Assembly (NCBI RefSeq): GCF_003143855.1
Contig: NZ_QFRK01000061.1
Coordinates: 6-38,478, forward strand
Length of the DNA stretch: 38,473 bases
From: Streptomyces sp. NWU339
Lineage (GTDB): Bacteria > Actinomycetota > Actinomycetes > Streptomycetales > Streptomycetaceae
Direction: 5' to 3'
Below the pieces are notes generated by a model. It had not been told where the DNA came from, did not search any database, and saw nothing but the letters and a program-made list of their open reading frames with translations. The position numbers and the translations under genes are program-made. This document shows positions 33,725 through 38,473 of the stretch, one piece after another (the first letter of the stretch is position 1; each line of letters starts with the position of its first letter).

Positions 33725-33864
33725 CCTCGTTCAGCTGCAGTTTTGAAGATCAGCAGGCCGATTTCTGCTCAGTATAGCCGAGTTGGCGGTGCTGACGGCG
33801 CTGTGTTCTATGGCTTCGAGTGAGTGAGAGGCTCAAGCGCAGTGTGGTGAGTTGCCCTACCGGC

Positions 33865-34723
33865 GTTGTCAGGTTGAGTGGTGGCCTTCTCGGGCGGCAT
33901 GATCATCCGTCTTGCCGAATCGCTGGAGGGACTGTCCGTGGTGACGCCGTCGTACCGGGGTTTCCGCTTCCCTCCGGAGGTCATCTCCCACTGCGTGTGG
34001 CTGTACCACCGCTTCAACCTGAGCCTGCGCGACATCGAGGAGCTGATGCTCGAGCGCGGCATCGAGGTCAGCCACGAGACAGTCCACCAGTGGACGCGCC
34101 GGTTCGGTCCGGCTTATGCCGCTGCGCTACGTCGGCGCCGTCCGGGGCCTGGTGACAAGTGGCACCTGGACGAGGTGTTCGTCAAGATCAACGGCGTGCA
34201 GCGGCACCTGTGGCGGGCCGTGGACCAGGACGGCACCGTCCTGGACATCCTGCTGCAGAACCGGCGGGACGAGGCCGCGGCCAGGCGTTTCTTCCGGAAG
34301 CTGATGAAGAAGACCCGGTCGGTGCCCCGGGTGATCGTCACCGACAGGCTCCGCTCCTACGGCGCCGCCCACCGCACGGTGATGCCGACGGTCGAACACC
34401 GCTCACACAAGGGCCTGAACAACCGGGCCGAGAACTCCCCCCAGCCGACGAGGCAACGCGAGCGCGCGATGAAAGGCTTCCGATCGGTGGGCGGAGCCCA
34501 GCGGTTCCTGGCCGCGTTCCGCGGCATCTCATCCCATTTCCGACCCCGCCGTCACCTCCTCGCCGCCCCGAACTACCGCGCCGAGATGATCCTCCGCTTC
34601 GTGATCTGGGACCAGATCACCGGCGTCGCCGGCCTGCCCGCCATAGCCTGAGCCGCTGTCACCACCGAAGCCGAAACGCGCCGAACCGGCTCACACCCTC
34701 GAGCACTCGCTCAACCTGACAAC
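33865..34723 (+). mobile_element. IS6-family element, copy 1
   Basis: GTTGTCAGGTTGAG at 33865-33878 and its inverse at 34710-34723 are 14-bp perfect terminal repeats flanking one transposase. The outer flanks, CTACCGGC on the left and ACCCTTTT on the right, are not a duplicated target, so DNA on at least one side has been exchanged. A second, inverted copy begins at 38177. Confidence 0.85.
33899..34651 (+). CDS. IS6-family transposase
   Basis: A 250-residue DDE transposase. The start at ATG 33899 is likely; GTG 33878 in frame would add seven residues. An N-terminal helix-turn-helix (LSLRDIEELMLERGIEVSHE) precedes the catalytic core: KWHLDEVFVKI (first Asp), VIVTDRLRSYGAA (second Asp) and NNRAENSPQPTRQRERAMKG (Glu). 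It appears intact. IS6 elements move by replicative cointegration and readily cause deletions and inversions between copies, which fits the rearranged flanks. Confidence 0.93.
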   Translation: MIIRLAESLEGLSVVTPSYRGFRFPPEVISHCVWLYHRFNLSLRDIEELMLERGIEVSHETVHQWTRRFGPAYAAALRRRRPGPGDKWHLDEVFVKINGVQRHLWRAVDQDGTVLDILLQNRRDEAAARRFFRKLMKKTRSVPRVIVTDRLRSYGAAHRTVMPTVEHRSHKGLNNRAENSPQPTRQRERAMKGFRSVGGAQRFLAAFRGISSHFRPRRHLLAAPNYRAEMILRFVIWDQITGVAGLPAIA

Positions 34724-34765
34724 ACCCTTTTCGGCGTTGAACCACTTCACGGTGCCGCTGGCCAT
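34724..34765 (-). pseudogene. cold-shock gene cut by the IS6 element
   Basis: ATG 34765 with AAGGA upstream starts MASGTVKWFNAEKG, the first fourteen residues of a CspA-type protein, and the coding sequence stops exactly at the IS6 end. The rest of the gene is not on the other side of the element, so this is not a simple insertion. Confidence 0.85.
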
Positions 34766-34895
34766 GCTGCTCGTCCTTCGATATCGCCGAGAGGTCCCGG
34801 CTGGTCTGTGGGCAGGGCCGTCCGTAGCCGGAAGGCACCCGGCGTCCGTTCTACCCCGTCGGCGCACGGTTATCCGACTTCTTTGCCGGTCGCAG

Positions 34896-34921
34896 CGTGC
34901 CGGGTGCCGGCGCCCGGCACG
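34896..34921 (-). terminator. hairpin after the winged-helix protein gene
   Basis: CGTGCCGGG and CCCGGCACG form a 9-bp stem with an 8-base loop, 35 bases past the stop codon at 34956 (minus strand). Confidence 0.5.
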
Positions 34922-34955
34922 GTGCAACGCGCGAAGACGGGCGGCACGGCCCCAA

Positions 34956-35771
34956 CTAGGCCTGCGCCGGCACCTTCGCGGTCTCCGCGGCGCTGGCCGT
35001 CTCGGCGGCCGGGAACGCTTCTGCGGCTGCGTCGTCCGCGGCGGGCACGGACTCGGTCACGGCGGTGTACAGCACGGTGTGCTTCTGCTTGGTCCGCTCG
35101 ACGCGGCTCTTGGCGACCAGCCGTTCCAGGGTGTTGCGCACGGTGTTGATGTCCCGGGCCCGCTCGGGGTACTCCCGCTCCAGGCCACCGGCGACCTCGC
35201 CCGCGGTGCGCGGCTGCCCGGCGTGCTTGCCGAGCACGGTCAGCAGCAGCTCACCCAGGGCCGGTTCACCGGCCTTGGCCGCCGTTGTCTTCTTCGCCGC
35301 CGGTGCCTGCTTCGCCGTCTTCTTCGCGGCAGGAGCCTGCTTCGCCGCTGCCTTCTTCGCCCCCGGCTTTTTCGCCGTGGTCTCCTTCGCGGCCGTCTTC
35401 TTGGCCGTGGTCTTCTTCGCGGCCGTCTTGGCCGGCTGGTCCTGCCGCTGCTTCGGCACGGCCGCGGAAGCCTCAACATCGGTCGCTTCGGACGGCTCGG
35501 CTGACTCGGCCGCTTCGGCCGGCTCGGTGGGCCCGGACGTGTTGTCCTGCGGCGGTGCCGACTCGACCTCGGACGCCTGAGCGCCGGCGTCGGCCGGGGC
35601 GGACACCGTCTCCAGTGCCTTGATCAGCCAGGCTTCGTCCGCCTCGAGCTGCTCAAGACGCTTACGCAGACGGGCCTGTTCCTCCCGGTTGTCCGCGAGG
35701 TGGTCGGTGAACTGGGCCGCGTACTGGCTCTGCAGGCTCTGGGTGGTGGGCTCTTCCGGCTCGGTGGCCAC
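34956..35771 (-). CDS. lysine-tailed winged-helix (nucleoid-like) protein
   Basis: A 271-residue protein; GTG 35771 has AAGGAG eight bases upstream. Residues 12-55 form a coiled coil (LRKRLEQLEADEAWLIKALE). An Ala/Glu-rich acidic stretch (60-105) follows. Residues 114-166 are a histone-H1-like lysine tail of KTAAKK, KKTAAKE, KQAPAAKK repeats. Residues 170-240 form a winged helix (GELLLTVLGKHAGQPRTAGE, INTVRNTLERLVAKSRVERT). The combination resembles actinobacterial nucleoid-associated proteins with PAKKA tails and would bind DNA through the tail and the winged helix. It stands alone in the region between the two IS6 copies. DNA binding is strongly suggested; targets are not known. Confidence 0.8.
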   Translation of the reverse strand: MATEPEEPTTQSLQSQYAAQFTDHLADNREEQARLRKRLEQLEADEAWLIKALETVSAPADAGAQASEVESAPPQDNTSGPTEPAEAAESAEPSEATDVEASAAVPKQRQDQPAKTAAKKTTAKKTAAKETTAKKPGAKKAAAKQAPAAKKTAKQAPAAKKTTAAKAGEPALGELLLTVLGKHAGQPRTAGEVAGGLEREYPERARDINTVRNTLERLVAKSRVERTKQKHTVLYTAVTESVPAADDAAAEAFPAAETASAAETAKVPAQA

Positions 35772-36081
35772 GCGGCACGCTCCTTCATACGGGGGTTGTC
35801 ACTGCCGGATGCTACTCACCCAAACGGTGCTATCGCCGCTGTCCTGGGCAAACACCACCCTTACGAACAGCCGCACACGGCCTGCCGCACCTCCCGGCAC
35901 AGGCCCGCCGGAAGGGACACCGGACGCGAAACCACCTCACCGTCTCCCGCTCCACGGTCCGCCCGGATCCGACCCGCACGGACGCCCTGCCCGCGAAGAC
36001 GGCACTGCCGTGACCGCCGGTACGCGCCGTTTCGTGCCGCCGCGACGCACAGGCTGAGGTGGGAAAGAGCTTGAGACCGGA
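35772..36081. other. 310-bp intergenic region
   Basis: It should hold the promoter of the winged-helix gene and of the plus-strand gene pair to the right. No gene or clear repeat was found. Confidence 0.35.
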
Positions 36082-36090
36082 GTGGTCGTG

Positions 36091-36275
36091 ATGCGTGAGG
36101 CGTACGACGGGTACCAGGCAGCGGGCCGGCTGAAGGCGTCGGCTGCGGCCTGGCGGTGGGTGGCGGCCTCGAACCTGGCCCCGGCTGCCCATGCCAGAGT
36201 GGGTCTATGGGCGCGCGGTCGTCGAGGCCACAGATGCGGAGGCGATGCGGGCGGCGCTGCGGAGACCGGCCGTTA
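36091..36275 (+). pseudogene. frameshifted small gene before the HNH gene
   Basis: From ATG 36091 (GTG 36082 in frame is also possible) the text is MREAYDGYQAAGRLKASAAA, WRWVAASNLAPA. It then becomes coherent in another frame from about 36190 as PMPEWVYGRAVVEATDAEAM, RAALRRPAVS. The combined protein would be about 60 residues, mostly helical. One base was gained or lost near 36190. The second frame then overlaps the next gene's start. Function is unknown; proximity suggests the two were co-transcribed. Confidence 0.4.
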
Positions 36276-36285
36276 GCCTGTCGGT

Positions 36286-37638
36286 ATGTCAGAGCGTGTC
36301 ATCCCGGGCCGTACGGGCGGCCTGATCACTCTGGGCGCCGCGGACGCGCTGTGGGCCGGCTTGACGGCCCACAGCGCTGTGCCGACGGCTTCTGCCGCGT
36401 TCACCTGCTCTCCTGCCGATGCCCCGGCGGGCTACGTCCTGCTCGGCGGCCGTGTGGTGGCGACGGTGAAGGCAGGCGGCGGCCAGTGGAGTGTTCCGGA
36501 GACCGAGGTGCGCCGGGCGGCAGCGGAACTGAACGCGGTGGAGGTGGACCGCCAGGACCTGGTCCGCATCGGTCCGTTCCGTGGCGGGTCGAAGCAGGAG
36601 CACAACGAGAACACGCTGCTGCGATGGCGCCGGCGCATCGCCCGGGAACTGCAGGAACTGGACGAGCCCGAGCGGGCAGCACGATGTGATGGCGGCCGGC
36701 CGTACCATCTGGCGGGGATCGACTGGCGGCGGATACTCGTGGAGACAACCCGCGGCCGGACGGCGCGGACCTGGTGGCTGCCGCGCGCCGTGGTCAGGCT
36801 GCTGGATGCGGCCGAGCACACCGAAACGCGGTGGCTGAAAGCCGCGCGGACCTGTCAGGCAAGCGCAACCGTCACCGAGTCGCCCTCCCACCACGGGCAG
36901 GCCAGAGCCGCCGACGGCCCGCAGACGACGAGCCCCGACTGCCCGATCACCCCACTGCGCCCGTACAACGAGGAACTGAAAGGCCACTTGTACTCGGTAC
37001 TCAGCAGGAAACCCAGCACCTCCCGCAAGGTGGCCGGGTGGACGTGCGCCATCTGCCGCACCGCACCCGCCGCCGTACTCGACCACTGCCACGAACACGG
37101 CTACGTCCGCGCCCCCGTCTGCCGCTCCTGCAACACACAAGAACGACCCGACCACCTCTACAGCAACGACATCCGCGTGGCCAACCACTACACACGCCTC
37201 TTCCACACCCACACCGCCGACTGGCTCCGCCACTGGCACCGCTGCCCCGGCTGCCGCACCCGCACCACCCTGCCACTGCCCCACCTCGCCGCATGGACCG
37301 CCCACATAGCCTGCCGATCACTGCGCCCGACCCACCGCGACCCCCACGGCTCCCGCGGGCGCAAACCCTGCGGTGCGCTGCGCGTGTCCTGGACCGGCAG
37401 CCACCATGGGCCCGGTTCCTGCTTGCTCACTGTCTCCGTCGACCTGTGCCCCTCCGGCGAGCACCGTGTCCTGGCGCGAGTTCCCTACCGCGAAGCCGCC
37501 GAGCGGTTTCGCACCTGGCTGGCCGAGACCGCCCCTGCCGTGGCCGCCGCGGCCGGACCCGACCGCCTGGACGGCCTCCCCGCCCGGTTCCGGCCGGTCA
37601 TCGCGGACACCAGCGGTGAGGGCCTGGCGCTGTTCTGA
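36286..37638 (+). CDS. endonuclease VII-like HNH protein with second zinc site
   Basis: A 450-residue protein starting at ATG 36286 without a strong ribosome binding site. Residues 1-190 form a helical domain I do not recognise. Residues 228-290 form a recombination-endonuclease-VII-like HNH domain: C254 and C257 (WTCAICRTA), the core LDHCHEHGYVRAPVC (D266, H267, H269, C279) and CRSCNTQ (C282, N283), so zinc and catalytic positions are complete. A second pair C320/C323 (HRCPGCRT) with H340 and C343 could bind another zinc. The remaining 110 residues form an unknown domain. Such nucleases resolve branched DNA in phages or cut DNA as defence or homing enzymes. It lies between two IS6 copies; the fused N- and C-terminal parts are unfamiliar to me. 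Role is inferred. Confidence 0.72.
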   Translation: MSERVIPGRTGGLITLGAADALWAGLTAHSAVPTASAAFTCSPADAPAGYVLLGGRVVATVKAGGGQWSVPETEVRRAAAELNAVEVDRQDLVRIGPFRGGSKQEHNENTLLRWRRRIARELQELDEPERAARCDGGRPYHLAGIDWRRILVETTRGRTARTWWLPRAVVRLLDAAEHTETRWLKAARTCQASATVTESPSHHGQARAADGPQTTSPDCPITPLRPYNEELKGHLYSVLSRKPSTSRKVAGWTCAICRTAPAAVLDHCHEHGYVRAPVCRSCNTQERPDHLYSNDIRVANHYTRLFHTHTADWLRHWHRCPGCRTRTTLPLPHLAAWTAHIACRSLRPTHRDPHGSRGRKPCGALRVSWTGSHHGPGSCLLTVSVDLCPSGEHRVLARVPYREAAERFRTWLAETAPAVAAAAGPDRLDGLPARFRPVIADTSGEGLALF

Positions 37639-37922
37639 GTGAACAGCGAGAGACCCGGCACCAACGTCGACCGGATGATGACGAGGGCCATGATGACAAA
37701 GCCGAGGGTCAGGGCTGTCAGACGCCGACGCAGAGCGGCGTGACGGCGGCTGTGTTCGGCTCGGAGGTGGTGTGCGCCGGTGGTGGTGTGGTGGAGCGTC
37801 TGCCGCTGGTGAGCGGTACTTCCTGGTGTAGCGACGCGCGCTCTCGGCTCCTTCGGTGTCAACGGCTATCTTGTTCGGCTCTGAGCCACTTCTTGTGGCC
37901 CGCTCGCAGAGCGTGACGAGGC

Positions 37923-38170
37923 TCAGTCCACGAGGAGGATTTGGCGGCGGGGAAGGTCGAAGCCGGCCTGGCCGTACCCGTCCCTCTTGATCCGCTTCAC
38001 TCTGTTCACGTTGCCCTCGGCCTTGCCCGAGCTCCACTCCAAGGTGAGTCCAGCGGTGACCGCGTCGAAGTCCTGCCGCAGGCCGCGGGCCAGGCTGCAC
38101 AACGGCTTGAGCCCCGTGCTTTCCGCGCTGGTGAGTCAGCCGTCGAGGTCGTCGCCGCGGCGCTCGTTCA
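37923..38170 (-). pseudogene. ISL3-family transposase C-terminal remnant
   Basis: The minus strand reads LTSAESTGLKPLCSLARGLR, QDFDAVTAGLTLEWSSGKAE, GNVNRVKRIKRDGYGQAGFD and ends at the stop at 37923. This is the last part of an ISL3 transposase (SSGxVEGxVNRIKxxKRxMYGRAGF), including its glutamate. A TGG for a conserved tryptophan has become TGA near 38130, and the second IS6 copy begins at 38177, cutting off the rest. Confidence 0.75.
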
Positions 38171-38176
38171 TCAGGT

Positions 38177-38473
38177 GTTGTCAGGTTGAGCGAGTGCTCG
38201 AGGGTGTGAGCCGGTTCGGCGCGTTTCGGCTTCGGTGGTGACAGCGGCTCAGGCTATGGCGGGCAGGCCGGCGACGCCGGTGATCTGGTCCCAGATCACG
38301 AAGCGGAGGATCATCTCGGCGCGGTAGTTCGGGGCGGCGAGGAGGTGACGGCGGGGTCGGAAATGGGATGAGATGCCGCGGAACGCGGCCAGGAACCGCT
38401 GGGCTCCGCCCACCGATCGGAAGCCTTTCATCGCGCGCTCGCGTTGCCTCGTCGGCTGGGGGGAGTTCTCGGC
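38177..38473 (-). mobile_element. IS6-family element, copy 2 (inverted, runs off window)
   Basis: Starts with the same GTTGTCAGGTTGAGCGAGTG terminus as the right end of copy 1 and, as far as it is visible, matches copy 1 in the opposite orientation. It continues past the right edge. Confidence 0.9.
38249..38473 (-). CDS. IS6-family transposase, C-terminal part in window
   Basis: The last 74 residues of the same transposase as at 33899-34651, on the other strand, from the catalytic-glutamate region (AENSPQPTRQRERAMKG) through SHFRPRRHLLAAPNYRAEMI to VAGLPAIA and the stop at 38249. The start lies outside the window, so integrity cannot be judged. Confidence 0.9.
   Translation of the reverse strand, partial: AENSPQPTRQRERAMKGFRSVGGAQRFLAAFRGISSHFRPRRHLLAAPNYRAEMILRFVIWDQITGVAGLPAIA

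Noticed and set aside
37485..37862. A minus-strand frame with one hydrophobic helix near 37700
   Set aside because: It overlaps the end of the HNH-protein gene antisense and has no ribosome binding site; the hydrophobic run alone is too little.
33865..38473. Classical composite transposon with passenger genes
   Set aside because: The two IS6 copies are inverted and the outer flanks are not duplicated; the second copy is incomplete in the window. Mobility as a unit is therefore not shown.
1..38473. tRNA or rRNA genes
   Set aside because: No cloverleaf with a GGTTCGAATCC-type T-loop or rRNA-like stretch was noticed by eye; a tRNA/rRNA scan would be needed to exclude them fully.

Overview
The window looks like accessory, probably subtelomeric or plasmid-borne, DNA of a Streptomyces or close relative. 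This rests on the very high GC, the GTG starts with purine-rich ribosome binding sites, the protein families present (Pls/PosA-type carrier protein, ChrB-MFS pair, lysine-tailed winged-helix protein, Streptomyces-type type I-E CRISPR repeat) and a remnant resembling a Streptomyces telomere-associated protein. Intact genes alternate with many broken ones. I count about thirteen transposase genes or remnants from at least seven families (IS3, IS5, IS6, IS256, IS630, ISL3, TnpB); only three (IS256, IS5, IS6) look whole.

Region by region. 1-3.3 kb: the 5' part of a carrier-domain/membrane protein of the Pls/PosA type (minus strand, running off the left edge), a secreted allene-oxide-cyclase-like barrel and a secreted hypothetical. 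4.0-6.8 kb: a YbdK-type carboxylate-amine ligase, IS3 debris and a membrane-anchored Mrr-type nuclease. 6.8-9.5 kb: debris of an Rhs protein, an aromatic-acid exporter (FUSC) and a PHP-domain protein around an intact HAD phosphatase. 9.6-13.4 kb: an SDR oxidoreductase with a terminator, a 71-bp MITE-like repeat, a broken transposase, then cycA preceded by a tandem glycine riboswitch. 13.7-17.8 kb: IS3 and IS5 debris, a YceI-domain protein and an NfeD-SPFH membrane operon with terminator. 18.3-19.9 kb: decayed GntR regulator, methyltransferase, Nudix and PAP2 genes. 20.1-22.8 kb: a ChrB-MFS operon, a Tap-like fragment and a cold-shock gene. 23.7-25.1 kb: an intact IS256-family element. 25.3-27.1 kb: a GYD-domain remnant and an acidic protein with eight 11-residue repeats. 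27.2-33.4 kb: IS630 and TnpB debris, an aldo/keto reductase, a VOC protein, a LysE exporter cut off by a foreign DNA end, an IS5-family transposase and a GNAT acetyltransferase.

The right end holds the most unusual layout. A three-repeat type I-E CRISPR array without cas genes (33.57-33.72 kb) lies beside one of two inverted IS6-family copies (33.87-34.72 kb and 38.18 kb to the edge). Between the copies are a cold-shock gene cut after codon 14, a lysine-rich winged-helix protein, a frameshifted small gene, a 450-residue protein with an endonuclease-VII-like HNH zinc site, and an ISL3 transposase tail.

Few genes here form a pathway. Clear functional units are riboswitch-cycA (glycine/D-amino-acid uptake), NfeD-SPFH (membrane microdomain pair) and ChrB-MFS (an apparent resistance unit). 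All family calls are from reading motifs by eye; no database search was run.
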